64,000 nt of DNA from Westiellopsis prolifica IICB1 (GCF_004323185.1 NZ_NAPS01000001.1:121040-185039), one strand, 5' to 3'; positions 18,613 through 30,032 are shown, counted from the stretch's first letter. A program made the numbers and translations. Notes: generated by a model not told the origin, from the letters alone.

Positions 18613-19005
18613 ATGGACATTTATATGATGACACGAGAACAGCTGGAATCACTATCTTTAGAAGATTTGAAAGCGATCGCCAAGCATTATCGAATACAGC
18701 CACTTGGTAATCATGATAAAGCAGAAAGCTGGATGAATGTCCTGCTGAGATTTCCGTATCGGGCGATTGATCAAATGCGTGAAGGAGTGGGATTGCGATC
18801 GCCTGGTAATCATGCTGTACTTTATTTGGAGTACATGCTTAATCTCATTGGTGAACCAACAGACAGCCAGTTTGCTTTAATTCGGGCTACTCAAAATGAT
18901 GAATGGCTACAAGATGAGGATTGGCAATTTTATCAGCAAAAGCTTTTTGAGATATATCGAGTTAAGTTACTGCTGAAGGAAGCATTGAAAATTCTGGTTG
19001 ACTAA
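18613..19005 (+). CDS. small unknown protein with SAP/Rho-N-like N-terminus
   Basis: 130 residues. The first 45 (LSLEDLKAIAKHYRIQP, then a helix) resemble the short helix-turn-helix of SAP or Rho N-terminal domains, which bind nucleic acids. The rest is helical with several Trp and acidic residues (NDEWLQDEDWQFYQQKLF). No signal peptide. Two Met codons are close together at the start (MDIYMM). It converges with the COG0523 gene, and a hairpin sits between them. Confidence 0.6.
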   Translation: MDIYMMTREQLESLSLEDLKAIAKHYRIQPLGNHDKAESWMNVLLRFPYRAIDQMREGVGLRSPGNHAVLYLEYMLNLIGEPTDSQFALIRATQNDEWLQDEDWQFYQQKLFEIYRVKLLLKEALKILVD

Positions 19006-19024
19006 TTAGCTTGATTTACTCTAA

Positions 19025-19050
19025 ATCGTCAGATAATTTTGTCTGACGAT
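19025..19050. terminator. hairpin between convergent genes
   Basis: ATCGTCAGA and TCTGACGAT form a 9-bp perfect stem with an 8-base loop. There is no long T-run on either side, so this is a weak bidirectional terminator candidate. Confidence 0.5.
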
Positions 19051-19054
19051 GTTG

Positions 19055-20095
19055 TTATACCAAACATTTATTTAGAAGAGAATGAATTTCATTGCTATCC
19101 AAATTTCTACCAATGAAAACTAGCTGATTTTTTGGTGTAGTCAACCATTCATCACCATCTAATTCATAACGAGGGCCACTCAGTTGAAAGATATGGCGTA
19201 AATTACTATCACTAAACCACAGAATACCTTTTGCTCGAAAGACATATTGTGGCATTTCTTCATTTAAAAAATTCTCAAATTTATGAACATCAAAAGGTCT
19301 TTCACTTTGGAAAGAAACAGAAATAAATCCATCATTTTCTAAATGATGGGAGTGATGCTCATGATGATGATGTTCATGTTCATGGCTATGACTATGAACA
19401 TGAACATCATCATCATGAGCATCCTCGGTAAAAGATGAATATTCATCTTTTGGAGTCAACTCCACACCTAAAATTAATGGTAACGGCACTTGCCCATATC
19501 TGGTGTGCAAAATTTTTGCACCTGCTTTCACTTCCCGAATATAATCTTCTAGTTTCTCCAGTTTTTCTTGTGTAACCAGATCAGTTTTATTTAAGAGAAC
19601 AATATCTCCATAGATAATCTGTTTTAAAGCTGCTTCACTTTGAAAATGTTCATGATTAAATGCTTCCGAATCTACCAATGTGAGAATAGAATCTAAGTTA
19701 GTTAAATCTCTCAATTCTGTTCCCAAAAATGTCAAAATTATCGGCAAAGGGTCAGCAATACCTGTAGTTTCGATAACCAGATAATCAATGCGTTCCTCTC
19801 TTTCTAAAACTCGATAAACAGCATCAACTAAACCATCATTTATCGTACAACAAATACAGCCATTGCTCAGTTCTACCATATTTTCATCCATTGAAACCAG
19901 CAATTGGCTATCAATATTGATATCACCAAATTCATTAACTAGGACAGCGACTTTTAAATCTTGTTTATTTTTAAGAATCTGGTTGAGCAGAGTCGTTTTT
20001 CCACTACCTAAAAATCCTGTAATGATAGTAACAGGCATTCCCCGTTTGGGAATATCAGGAATTTGGTTGGAATTTGGTGCAGTGAAAGTAGTCAT
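19055..20095 (-). CDS. COG0523 (CobW/ZNG-type) metal-chaperone GTPase
   Basis: 346 residues. Motifs: Walker A TGFLGSGKTTLLNQIL near 26-41, Walker B ETTGIAD, NKTD for guanine, and the metal-binding CxCC as NGCICCTIND at about residue 79-88. A long His-rich tract (residues about 229-253) separates the GTPase from the CobW C-terminal domain. COG0523 proteins insert or allocate metals; zinc is the likely metal here because the gene closes an operon behind a Zur box and follows a zinc-free HemB. The gap to hemB is 50 bases, so co-transcription is likely. Confidence 0.9.
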   Translation of the reverse strand: MTTFTAPNSNQIPDIPKRGMPVTIITGFLGSGKTTLLNQILKNKQDLKVAVLVNEFGDINIDSQLLVSMDENMVELSNGCICCTINDGLVDAVYRVLEREERIDYLVIETTGIADPLPIILTFLGTELRDLTNLDSILTLVDSEAFNHEHFQSEAALKQIIYGDIVLLNKTDLVTQEKLEKLEDYIREVKAGAKILHTRYGQVPLPLILGVELTPKDEYSSFTEDAHDDDVHVHSHSHEHEHHHHEHHSHHLENDGFISVSFQSERPFDVHKFENFLNEEMPQYVFRAKGILWFSDSNLRHIFQLSGPRYELDGDEWLTTPKNQLVFIGRNLDSNEIHSLLNKCLV

Positions 20096-20145
20096 AGTTC
20101 ATCCTATTTTTTAGTACTCTAAAAATCCAAAATCGTTTGACTCGG

Positions 20146-21929
<1,784 letters not shown>

Positions 21930-21995
21930 TGGTTCGTTTTTTACGTTTGATGTGAATTGTTTGAGGTATCGACCACCGATAATTTTTTTGTTGTG

Positions 21996-22808
21996 TCATC
22001 TTGTACAAACATGAGTTGGGTCATCAGCTCGTTCTGCATATTCGAGTCCATGGGCCAAACGCCAAGCAAAAATTGCAGGTAAACCTTTTTCGATAATTGC
22101 TGCACAAGTTTTTTCAACTTCGTAGGCCACTTCTCTGAGTGTGACTTTTTGAATATTCGTGTCATAAATTACATATGTCGCATTTGGTCGCCCATGTCGG
22201 GGTTCGCCAACGGAACCGACATTCACAATTCGCTTGGCAAGGGTGTTAAAGTTGATTTGCTGTTGTTTTTGACTCTCACTTTTGACGCAAGCTTGCAAGC
22301 TAGCTGCATCTAAATTTCGTACGTAAGGTACATGAGTATGTCCGCAAAATAGCACGTCTGCTTGTGTGGAAAGTACTCGCTCTAGGGCGACAAAAGCATT
22401 GAGTTCTGGTAATAAGTACTCATGATTACTATGGGGGCTACCATGAACAAAAGCAAGATTTCCATAGCCTAAGCTGGGGGGTAATTGTGCTAGAAATTCA
22501 CGGTTCTCTGGTTTGATTTCTTGATTTGTCCATTCGTGAGCTTGTTTGCCTCTTTTTTCTGCTAATAATGAAGGATAACTACACTCACAAGCATTTAATC
22601 CTTCGACAATATCTTCATCCCAACAACCAACACAGGTGGGAATATTTAAAGAGCGAATTCTTTCTACAACTTCATTTGGGTAAGGACCATAGCCAACTAA
22701 ATCACCAACACAAAAGATTTTTTCGGCTTTTTGTGTATCGATATCTAGCAAAACAGCATCTAAGGCTGCTATATTGCCATGAATACAGGACATAACTGCT
22801 ATTTTCAC
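21996..22808 (-). CDS. calcineurin-like metallophosphoesterase
   Basis: 270 residues starting at GTG, which overlaps the TGA of the upstream small frame. Metal motifs are SCIHGNIAALDAVL, GDLVGYGPYPNEV, VHGSPHSNHE and CGHTHVPYV. The first motif reads C-I-H rather than D-x-H, otherwise the set is complete. The fold hydrolyses phosphoesters (YfcE/MJ0936-like); the substrate is unknown. In this operon it might serve zinc recycling or nucleotide turnover, which is inference. A 66-base gap separates it from the paralogue downstream. Confidence 0.85.
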   Translation of the reverse strand: MKIAVMSCIHGNIAALDAVLLDIDTQKAEKIFCVGDLVGYGPYPNEVVERIRSLNIPTCVGCWDEDIVEGLNACECSYPSLLAEKRGKQAHEWTNQEIKPENREFLAQLPPSLGYGNLAFVHGSPHSNHEYLLPELNAFVALERVLSTQADVLFCGHTHVPYVRNLDAASLQACVKSESQKQQQINFNTLAKRIVNVGSVGEPRHGRPNATYVIYDTNIQKVTLREVAYEVEKTCAAIIEKGLPAIFAWRLAHGLEYAERADDPTHVCTR

Positions 22809-23005
22809 GCTTCTTGTATCTCCTGAAGTAGAGTTTCTTTTACTTGTTGTTGGTAATGCAAAATTGCGGCTTCAGATAAACAACAATCTTGCAAAGTTTC
22901 TTGTAAAGAAACCTCATCTAAGTTATTTCCCAGGATTTCTAAACCACTAAAACGCTGGGGTATACCATCTAGGTGACGATAAAATGGCGATAATTGTATT
23001 GTGAA
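22805..23005 (-). pseudogene. 66-codon open frame without a start codon
   Basis: Between the flavoprotein and the phosphoesterase the minus strand has a 66-codon frame (LSPFYRHLDGIPQRFSGLEI ... LLQEIQEA) ending in TGA that overlaps the next GTG. It contains no ATG, GTG or TTG near its beginning; an in-frame TAA at 23006-23008 bounds it. The composition looks coding (helical, no stop, coupling overlap). It is probably the C-terminal end of a gene whose front was lost, or uses a rare start such as ATA. Confidence 0.5.
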
Positions 23006-23014
23006 TTAGTAATC

Positions 23015-24256
23015 CTAAGCACTTTGAAGATGAGAAAGCGCCATACTTGGCTTGACAATTGCTGGAACAATCTTTTCACTTGCCATTCTTGCACCAGATA
23101 AATTCCGTGCTGTTGGGCCTACTTGTAAAGCTGCTAACCCACCCATGAGGAATAATTCACAACCAGGAACACGCAAATATTGATCCAAAACAGGTAAACC
23201 GTTAACTATTTTGATTGGGTACACTTTGAATACTTCTTGTAATAACGTCTCAGCTGTCGCATCAAATTTAGTACCAGTGGAAAGCCAAATCCGACTGTAC
23301 TCATGTTGACTACCATCACTACATTGCACTTGCCAATTTTTACCCGTCCACTGGGCTAAAATCACTTGACAGTTTTCAGTCATCCTGAGATTACCCCTAC
23401 GTACTTCTCGTCGCAGGTGCATTCCCATAGCTGGTGTTATGGAACCACCGTTACGGGCTTGTAAAATTGTCGCAAAGCGTTTTTGGTAATCTGGTTCTGC
23501 AAAAAATCCTTTCAAATACTTTGGTCCTAACCAACCGGGTTCAGCATCGAATAATTTTTCTTGCAGTTGTCGCCGTATCATCAAGTGGACTTTTACGCCA
23601 CGAGAAATTGCACCCACCGCTAAATGTCCACTTGTTAAGCCGCCACCCACAAGCAATACTCTTTCATCTGTTAAATATAATTTACGTAAATCTACTGTTT
23701 GTGAGTGACAAAGCTTATCCTGGGGATACCCTGATTCTATCTGGTTTACCCAGTTTGGTAGTTGTATTTGACTACTACCTGTTGCCAATACTACCCGCCG
23801 CGCAATAATTGATTGTCCATCTTGCAACCATAGGCGCAGGCGAGAACGAAAAACATGAGGTAAAGGTTCAATACGTGTCACACCAAGAGGAATTACTTGC
23901 TGTTGTAACGAATAGCGGTGAATTACATGCTGACAAAAATCTTCAAATAGCTGAGTTCCTGGTAAATCGTAGGGAGTAAAAAATTCATGAGGACGAGATT
24001 CGGCAAATTTCCGTAAAGCAAAGGGATTAGGGTCGGGATGATGGACAGCAGGAGAGCGTAAATGCGGAATTTCCAAAGCAGCAAATTGGTTTTTCCAGCG
24101 ACTCATCCACATACCACTAGGATCAAATACCAGAAATTTCCCCCACATAGTTTGCCGTTTTTGCAGCAAGTGAGTTACCAAAGTTAAAGCGTGGGGACCA
24201 GCACCGATAATTGCCAGGTCAGTTTTAGTGGGTAAGGATGGTGGAGTGGCTTCCAT
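23015..24256 (-). CDS. FAD/NAD(P)-binding oxidoreductase (monooxygenase-like)
   Basis: 413 residues. The N-terminal dinucleotide fold is DLAIIGAGPHALTLVTHLL, with a second site at VLLVGGGLTSGHLAVGAISRG and ATGSS motifs between. HLRSPAVHHPDPNPFALRKF resembles the L-lysine/ornithine N-hydroxylase-like flavoprotein group. The C-terminus GGLAALQVGPTARNLSGAR is typical of these flavoproteins. It is the first gene behind a perfect Zur palindrome that ends 14 bases before its ATG, so it should be induced by zinc shortage. The reaction is unknown; metallophore synthesis or thiol/ligand chemistry are guesses. Confidence 0.8.
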   Translation of the reverse strand: MEATPPSLPTKTDLAIIGAGPHALTLVTHLLQKRQTMWGKFLVFDPSGMWMSRWKNQFAALEIPHLRSPAVHHPDPNPFALRKFAESRPHEFFTPYDLPGTQLFEDFCQHVIHRYSLQQQVIPLGVTRIEPLPHVFRSRLRLWLQDGQSIIARRVVLATGSSQIQLPNWVNQIESGYPQDKLCHSQTVDLRKLYLTDERVLLVGGGLTSGHLAVGAISRGVKVHLMIRRQLQEKLFDAEPGWLGPKYLKGFFAEPDYQKRFATILQARNGGSITPAMGMHLRREVRRGNLRMTENCQVILAQWTGKNWQVQCSDGSQHEYSRIWLSTGTKFDATAETLLQEVFKVYPIKIVNGLPVLDQYLRVPGCELFLMGGLAALQVGPTARNLSGARMASEKIVPAIVKPSMALSHLQSA

Positions 24257-24269
24257 CTTTGTAAGGCAT

Positions 24270-24294
24270 GAATATGATAATTATTATCATATTC
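24270..24294 (-). promoter_or_regulatory. Zur box
   Basis: GAATATGATAAT-T-ATTATCATATTC is a perfect 12+1+12 palindrome. The core TGATAATTATTATCA (24275-24289) matches the 7-1-7 Zur operator described in Anabaena. It lies directly upstream of the flavoprotein gene on the minus strand and 131 bases from ddl on the plus strand. Bound Zur would block transcription when zinc is sufficient. Confidence 0.85.
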
Positions 24295-24425
24295 ATATTG
24301 AGGGTAAAATTGTAAAGTCAATTCGCTTAAACTTTCACGTGACTTAGCAGTTTTTATACAGATGAAACAGATGAAACAGAGGTTATGTTACGCTATGTGC
24401 ATTTGAAGTGTAGAGGTATCTTCAA

Positions 24426-25538
24426 ATGACAAAGTTACGGGTAGGGTTGCTCTTTGGTGGTTGTTCCGGAGAACATGAGGTGTCAATCAGTTCAGCACGA
24501 GCGATCGCCAAAGCTTTGAGTACAGGAGAAAATACTAATAAGTACGAAATCTTGCCTTTTTATATTCAAAAAGATGGACGTTGGTTAGCAGGAGATACAC
24601 CGCAACAAGTTTTAGCATCAGCAAAGCCACTGTCATTACCAAACTCTGAAACTGATAATCAATTAGCTAGTGCTAGTTCCCAATCTCTGAGTCGTTGGCA
24701 ATTTCACGAGCTTGTTGGGGAAGTAGATGTCTGGTTTCCCATTCTCCATGGTCCCAACGGCGAAGATGGTACAATACAAGGTCTGCTGACTTTGATGCAA
24801 GCGCCTTTTGTGGGTTCTGGGGTGTTAGGTTCAGCACTGGGAATGGATAAAATAGCCATGAAAATGGTTTTTGCCCAAGCTGGATTACCGCAAGTCAAAT
24901 ACAAAGCAGTCAACCGTTCTCAAATTTGGTCAAATCCTTGTGTTTTTCCCAAAATATGTGATGAAATCGAGTTGAGTTTGGGTTATCCCTGTTTTATTAA
25001 ACCTGCGAATTTAGGTTCATCGGTGGGAATTGCCAAAGTGCGATCGCGTCAAGAATTAGAAGCAGCCTTGGATAATGCTGCTAGTTATGATCGTCGAATT
25101 ATTGTAGAAGCAGGAGTCGTCGCCAGAGAATTAGAATGTGCTGTTTTAGGAAATGAGCAACCAAAAGCTTCAGTAGTGGGTGAAATTACTTATAACAGCG
25201 ATTTTTATGACTATGAAACTAAATATACAGAAGGCAGAGCAGATCTGGTTATTCCCGCAGCAGTACCAAATGCTGTTACCCAGCAAATTCAGGAAATGGC
25301 TTTACAAGCTTTCGCTGCTGTTGATGCTGCGGGGTTGGCAAGAGTAGACTTTTTCTACGTGGAAGCAACAGGCGAAGTATTAATTAATGAAATTAATACC
25401 CTACCTGGCTTTACGGCTACAAGCATGTATCCTCTACTTTGGCAACACAGTGGTGTTTCTTTTCCTGAACTGGTTGATCAACTAATTCAATTAGCTGTTG
25501 AAAGATACTCTCCTGTAGAAGTAGCAGAATCTGAGTAG
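24426..25538 (+). CDS. ddl: D-alanine--D-alanine ligase
   Basis: 370 residues, ATP-grasp enzyme making D-Ala-D-Ala for peptidoglycan. Visible: N-terminal [20 protein letters not shown]-grasp [16 protein letters not shown], and the catalytic loop with [17 protein letters not shown] near the C-terminus (metal-binding Glu and Asn). A short insert with Cys residues ([20 protein letters not shown]) precedes the ATP-grasp core. GAGG lies about 11 bases upstream of ATG. In many cyanobacteria ddl precedes ftsQ and ftsZ; here ftsQ is not found downstream. Confidence 0.95.
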   Translation: MTKLRVGLLFGGCSGEHEVSISSARAIAKALSTGENTNKYEILPFYIQKDGRWLAGDTPQQVLASAKPLSLPNSETDNQLASASSQSLSRWQFHELVGEVDVWFPILHGPNGEDGTIQGLLTLMQAPFVGSGVLGSALGMDKIAMKMVFAQAGLPQVKYKAVNRSQIWSNPCVFPKICDEIELSLGYPCFIKPANLGSSVGIAKVRSRQELEAALDNAASYDRRIIVEAGVVARELECAVLGNEQPKASVVGEITYNSDFYDYETKYTEGRADLVIPAAVPNAVTQQIQEMALQAFAAVDAAGLARVDFFYVEATGEVLINEINTLPGFTATSMYPLLWQHSGVSFPELVDQLIQLAVERYSPVEVAESE

Positions 25539-25660
25539 TGATTTTACTACTAGGGTAAACAGTAGCAAAAAATACTGACATCTTGTCACAAATTCGGTTT
25601 AAGTAGTCTTATTCTTTATAAAAAGGCTACTAAAATCCGAACTTTTGCCACGGATACGTA

Positions 25661-26365
25661 ATGGCTGACTCCTCCAGTACAATTATTGACAAGAGGGGTA
25701 CACATTTGAAAGTAGTCATGGAAAATACTCAAAATGTACAGCAGCCATTGGAGGCAAAAGCACCCACGAATGAAGCTGTAAAAACTAGATCTGAACTACA
25801 AACAAGCAAAAACTCTCTGATACATTTGTTAGTTCAACACCCTTGGTTAATAGTTGCAGGAGTGTTGCTATCTTTGATCAGTGCTGCTGCTGTAGCTGTG
25901 TATAGTCTAGGTTACGTGGGACGTGTAGAACGTGAAGAACCAGAATTTCTACAGTATGAAACAGAATTAGCCACAACTACAACCCCTCAAATCACAAAAG
26001 TATCCTATAGTCCTGTTTCTTTGCAGATGATAGCAGCGATCGCCATCAGTTGCGCTGGCGGATGCTTTATCGTTTTTCTTTTGCTTAACCGTCTGACACA
26101 GCAGAAACTTCCAGAAAATCCTCATAAGGTTCAACCACGGTTGAAACAACGTCGTCAAAAGCGGTTAGAACCATCCCCCAGTAATAATTTACCAATGTTT
26201 GTACCACCAGGAACCCAAGCTTCTCATACATCTTCAGAAGCAGCAAATGTTGTAGTTACTGTTTTACCACCAGAAGCAGATTTTAACGAAGATGGCAAAG
26301 ACTCTTTAGCAAGCATGATGGATCTTCGTAAACAAACTTCTTTGTCTTCACTTCTGCGCGAGTGA
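25661..26365 (+). CDS. two-helix membrane protein of unknown function
   Basis: 234 residues. Two membrane segments are predicted by eye, at about 60-85 (WLIVAGVLLSLISAAAVAVY) and 123-145. The flanks are polar, and a Lys/Arg-rich stretch follows the second helix (RLKQRRQKRLEP). The C-terminal tail is Ser/Asp-rich. An internal ATG at codon 20 is an alternative start. It follows ddl by 122 bases in the same direction, so it may share the ddl transcript. I recognise no family. Confidence 0.65.
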   Translation: MADSSSTIIDKRGTHLKVVMENTQNVQQPLEAKAPTNEAVKTRSELQTSKNSLIHLLVQHPWLIVAGVLLSLISAAAVAVYSLGYVGRVEREEPEFLQYETELATTTTPQITKVSYSPVSLQMIAAIAISCAGGCFIVFLLLNRLTQQKLPENPHKVQPRLKQRRQKRLEPSPSNNLPMFVPPGTQASHTSSEAANVVVTVLPPEADFNEDGKDSLASMMDLRKQTSLSSLLRE

Positions 26366-26574
26366 AAAATTAACGTTGGTCACACAATTTTAGATTTTAG
26401 ATTATCCTGCGCTTCGACACGTAGACGGACGAAGTCCAGCTTCTGGTGGAGTAGTGGCTTTTCACATCCCACCAAAGGTTCCCGTTCCCTCGCTGCGTTA
26501 GCTTCCCGCACTTTAGAGAGTTCCCGTCCCAATACGGTTCGCTTAAGAATTTTTCGTCATAATTTTGGGCATGT

Positions 26575-26598
26575 AGAGACGCGATATATCGCGTCTCT
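26575..26598. repeat. 24-bp perfect palindrome
   Basis: AGAGACGCGATATATCGCGT continues to a perfect 24-bp palindrome. It equals the core of MITE C copies at 18241 and 61455, but no MITE ends surround it. Confidence 0.8.
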
Positions 26599-26613
26599 GG
26601 TGGATTGAAATTT

Positions 26614-26830
26614 AAGAAGGCAGAAGTACGAAGGCAGAGGGCAGAAGGAATCCCTATAAATAAATTTAAGGGATTTAGCAAGGACGTAGTATTTCTTGCG
26701 CTTTGCGTCTCGAAATACATATTTTCTTACTTTTCATAAATGAATTTAGGGGCTTGCATCCCTCATGGCAGAGGTTGTTTTCTTTTCCCTTCTGCCTCCT
26801 GCCCTCTGCCCTCTGCCTTTCTTCGGTCAA
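26614..26830 (+). mobile_element. MITE family A, copy 2
   Basis: gaaggcag-rich left arm, core 26650-26763 and a ctgcc-rich right arm ending TGCCTTTCTTCGGTCAA, identical over 17 bases to the corresponding end of copy 1. Core helices: CCCT/AGGG, GTATTTC/GAAATAC and TTCAT/ATGAA. Confidence 0.75.
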
Positions 26831-27570
26831 TCGATTTGTCTAATCCGAACCGTATTGAAGCGGATCCCTATAGTTATATAAAAAATATAAATTATGATTT
26901 AAAGTTTAAATTTAAATCATAATTTATCTAGCAAAATACATGTCTTTGACACAAGATACTATCGAATTGAATTACATAATTGCCATTCTGCCAAAATACT
27001 ATCTTGAGCAAAATCTGTTCGTAATTACATAATTTAAATACGAAAAAAACAGATGAGGGCTATAGGTCATGAAGGGTCATACCACTCACCCTAATATTAG
27101 CTAAAACTTTAAATAGTCAGATAATTATCTAAAAAATATAAAATTAATAAATATCTGTTGGAATCTTTTTATATATAAATATAAATAATGTTTGGCAGGC
27201 TACATATTTCTGGTTAAATTGGCAATTTACTGCTATGATTCAACGTTTTTTCAGATTTTTTATAAGGAGAAAAACTTGCCAATCTGGCAACCAAGCTCTG
27301 ATTTATTCAGTTAAATTGAATTCAAGATAAACGACTTCAAGGGTGTTGTTATCAGGGTGTACCACAATAAAATATTTTTTATGTGGTATACCTCTACCGA
27401 ATAAATTACAGGCAAAAATACGATATATTTACATATGATATATAAAATTATTGCCTGATAAAATTAAAATTAGTTAGTTATGTATAAAGGTGATGATAGA
27501 GTTGATTTTCTGGATTTATTAGTTGGTTAAAAATAAATTTTTCCTAACTAACAACTAAGAATATTCATCA
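26831..27570. other. very AT-rich intergenic region
   Basis: About 740 bases with no supportable gene. Long A/T stretches dominate; short repeats of taaatttaaatcataattta type occur near 26890-26925. The promoter of the RNA candidate at 27578 may lie at the right end (tataaagg near 27483). Confidence 0.5.
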
Positions 27571-27577
27571 GATTTGG

Positions 27578-27737
27578 CATTTACTGCACCAGGAAATTAA
27601 ATATGTATTGGCGTTGTTGTTCCACACTTAGCCCCCTAAACAAATAACAACGCTGGTGCATATTCCTGTTCTCTTCAGTGGTAAATGTCTGGGTGGGAGT
27701 CAAAAGCGACTGGTATGCTGACTCCCACTCTTTTTTT
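27578..27737 (+). ncRNA. candidate structured small RNA
   Basis: The stretch folds as nested stems: CATTTAC (27578-27584) with GTAAATG (27681-27687), and GCGTTGTT (27611-27618) with AACAACGC (27646-27653). The apical loop contains ttagccccctaaacaaa. An ideal intrinsic terminator follows at 27693-27737. No frame spans it. The length would be about 160 nt. The extended hairpin with internal bulges recalls 6S-type RNAs, but I cannot show homology. Confidence 0.45.
27693..27737 (+). terminator. rho-independent terminator
   Basis: GTGGGAGTCA pairs with TGACTCCCAC (10-bp perfect stem, 16-base loop) and is followed by CTCTTTTTTT. On the plus strand this ends the RNA candidate; the convergent hydrolase gene ends 27 bases further on. 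Confidence 0.85.
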
Positions 27738-27763
27738 ATGGGTTTTATCTGTTCCCCGTTCTT

Positions 27764-28711
27764 TTATTTTTCCAAAGTCCAAAAATGCGTATCTTGCAAA
27801 AATTCTAGGATTGCTGCATTTAATACTTTGGAAGCACCTGTGGAAGCATCATGACAGCAGTTAGCCAGAATTTGTAACCTAGAATTAGGAAGGCGTTGAT
27901 GCAATTTTTCTCCGTGAGTAGCGGGAAACCAACTGTCTTGTTCTCCCCACAAAACTAATGTCGGACAGTGGATATAACTAAGATGACTTTGCACTTTGCT
28001 CAACAAATTGGGTTTGTTTGCTTTCAGGTTCTCAATTTCCCTGATCGCTATCTTTACTTCTTCAGCTACTTTAGTGAGAGTACCCCTGAGTTCAGTGTAT
28101 GGATAAGTTATCCAGTAAACATCTTCATCTGTTAAGATAGACGGATCAAACAGAACTCGACGCCGTTCTATGCCCATTACTTCTCTTACCAGGGGAGCTA
28201 TAAAATTTGCCAAGCCTAATGTATCTATGGTTTGTATGACTTCTAATGGAGTTTGGGCGAGCAATGACATCCCCCAATGGGGAAGACTTTCGGCAAAAAT
28301 TGGTACATTTACTACTACTAACCGTGCTACTAGCTGCGGATTTTCTTGAGCCAAAGCCAGAGCAACTAATCCACCTAAAGATTCTGCCACAATTGTCACA
28401 GGCTCATCACTTAGTGATTGGATTATTCGCTCTAATTCGATTACTTGATGACCACTGTGTTCTCTTCGCAGCAATGGTTTTTCGGAAAATCCATAGCCTT
28501 TAGCATCAAAACAAATTACCCGAAAGTATTTTGATAAAGGCTCTATACTGTGACGCCAATTATAACTCCAGCTACCCAGACCATGTAAAAAAACTATCGG
28601 TCTGCCAGTACCTATTTCTCCATAAGCAATTTGTACAGGGTAGCCATTAGCATCAGAAATTGTAATACTTTGCTGCCCTTTTGGAAAAGTAACTTGCCAC
28701 CAATCTTTCAT
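27764..28711 (-). CDS. alpha/beta-hydrolase fold protein
   Basis: 315 residues. HGLGSWSYNWRHSIEPLSKY gives the oxyanion HG, AESLGG the nucleophile Ser, WGEQDSWFP the acid, and CCHDAST the catalytic His, in the right order for a lipase/haloalkane-dehalogenase-like hydrolase. The cap domain lies at about residues 135-225. No signal peptide. It is followed upstream by the DUF4112 gene 19 bases away on the same strand, so the two may form an operon. Substrate unknown. Confidence 0.8.
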   Translation of the reverse strand: MKDWWQVTFPKGQQSITISDANGYPVQIAYGEIGTGRPIVFLHGLGSWSYNWRHSIEPLSKYFRVICFDAKGYGFSEKPLLRREHSGHQVIELERIIQSLSDEPVTIVAESLGGLVALALAQENPQLVARLVVVNVPIFAESLPHWGMSLLAQTPLEVIQTIDTLGLANFIAPLVREVMGIERRRVLFDPSILTDEDVYWITYPYTELRGTLTKVAEEVKIAIREIENLKANKPNLLSKVQSHLSYIHCPTLVLWGEQDSWFPATHGEKLHQRLPNSRLQILANCCHDASTGASKVLNAAILEFLQDTHFWTLEK

Positions 28712-28730
28712 TCTTTTTGTGAAAACTCAT

Positions 28731-29267
28731 TTAACTACCGGTTAAAGCTCCCCACAGCAGTCTCATTAGTATCACAGGCAAGGCTACTAATACAATGGCA
28801 ACTAATAATAATCCAATCAAAACCGCGAATACAAACCACTTATCGGCGCTTTGGTTTTGACTAGGAAACCTTAAATGTTCTTCTAGAAGCTTGACATTAT
28901 GCTCGTTTGCTGTCCAAGTAAAATCAAACAAATCTCCCAGTACCGGGACAGCACCGATCAAGCTATCAATAATGATATTAAACACCATTTTGCCTAAAGT
29001 CCTTGTTGGCACACCTAAGCGTGCTGATTCTAGGACAATGTAAGCAGAAAGCATGACACCCAAAAAATCACCACCAATGGGTATTAGTCCCAAAATCGGA
29101 TCTAAACCAATACCAACACGTGTTCCGGGAATCACAATGGCTTTATCTAGCAAGCGACTAAGCTGACGTAGACGCTTGAGGGTAGGTGCTTTGGCTTCAG
29201 GTTCAATAGTAGAAAAACGACGACGAGGTGGCTGAGACATGGAAGCGATCGCGCCTGTTGTGATCAA
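28731..29267 (-). CDS. DUF4112 family membrane protein
   Basis: 178 residues. RLRQLSRLLDKAIVIPGTR, GLDPILGLIPIGGDFLGVML and DSLIGAVPVLGDLFDFTWTAN are the hallmark Gly/Pro-Asp motifs of DUF4112. A last hydrophobic helix is at about 145-170. The function of this family is unknown. The first gene of a likely two-gene operon with the hydrolase at 27764. Confidence 0.85.
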   Translation of the reverse strand: MITTGAIASMSQPPRRRFSTIEPEAKAPTLKRLRQLSRLLDKAIVIPGTRVGIGLDPILGLIPIGGDFLGVMLSAYIVLESARLGVPTRTLGKMVFNIIIDSLIGAVPVLGDLFDFTWTANEHNVKLLEEHLRFPSQNQSADKWFVFAVLIGLLLVAIVLVALPVILMRLLWGALTGS

Positions 29268-29426
29268 ATCTTCAATATTTTACTCTTATGCTGGGAATTT
29301 GCAAGATTTTTTTGATATTGGTGTCTAGATCACCACCTTATAAGCTCTATTGTGTCAGAGCATCAAGTTTAGGTATTGTGTACTGCTAATTCCTGCGATC
29401 GCCTGAAATTTATCGAACTCAAATAC

Positions 29427-30032
29427 TTAACGAGGAAGAATATCATCTAAGCGAAGTTGAAGACGGGGTAAAAGCGGTGAGTTAATAAATTGATTTAATC
29501 GATATTGTTGTTGAGTATAAGTCTCTTCAACTAGTTGACAGACGGTGAAGGTCGGTTGTTTCGGTTTACCAATAAATGCGACTCCACCTAATCCTCGATA
29601 ATCCACAATCCAATATTCAGGAATGCCTAAAAGTGCATACTCTTCAACTTTGCGAGCATAATCAGTTTCCCAGTTTGTACTAACAACTTCAACCACTAGT
29701 TTAATTGATCGTCCCAGTGTAATTACGGGTTCTCGCTCCCAAAGGGGTTCGCGAGCAAGAACGGTTTCATCAAGAACCACAACGTCAGGACGACGAACTG
29801 TAGCTGCATCCGCGAAGGGGTAAATTAAACAAGTGCGAGGAATAAACCAGGGGAGTTTTTCCGCAACAAGATGTATACCAATTTGGGTTGCAACTTTCCC
29901 ACTCACGGTTTCGTGGGGGCCAGTGGGTTCCATGTCAATTAGTTCTCCGTCTGCTAATTCATAGTGGGGATTATCTCGGTATTGAGAGAGAAAATCTTCT
30001 TTGGTGAGGGTTTTTTGGGAGATATATGTCAT
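29427..30032 (-). CDS. Uma2-family putative endonuclease (DUF820)
   Basis: 201 residues. The PD-(D/E)xK-like core is visible: RRPDVVVLDETVL, then LVVEVVSTNWETDYARKVEEY and IPEYWIVDYRG. Uma2 proteins are very numerous in cyanobacteria; nuclease activity is assumed from the fold and no function is established. It stands alone. The last codons carry on into LDDILPR. Confidence 0.85.
   Translation of the reverse strand: MTYISQKTLTKEDFLSQYRDNPHYELADGELIDMEPTGPHETVSGKVATQIGIHLVAEKLPWFIPRTCLIYPFADAATVRRPDVVVLDETVLAREPLWEREPVITLGRSIKLVVEVVSTNWETDYARKVEEYALLGIPEYWIVDYRGLGGVAFIGKPKQPTFTVCQLVEETYTQQQYRLNQFINSPLLPRLQLRLDDILPR

Noticed and set aside
27578..27737. Naming the RNA candidate as 6S RNA
   Set aside because: The fold is only loosely similar and no diagnostic conserved sequence could be confirmed.
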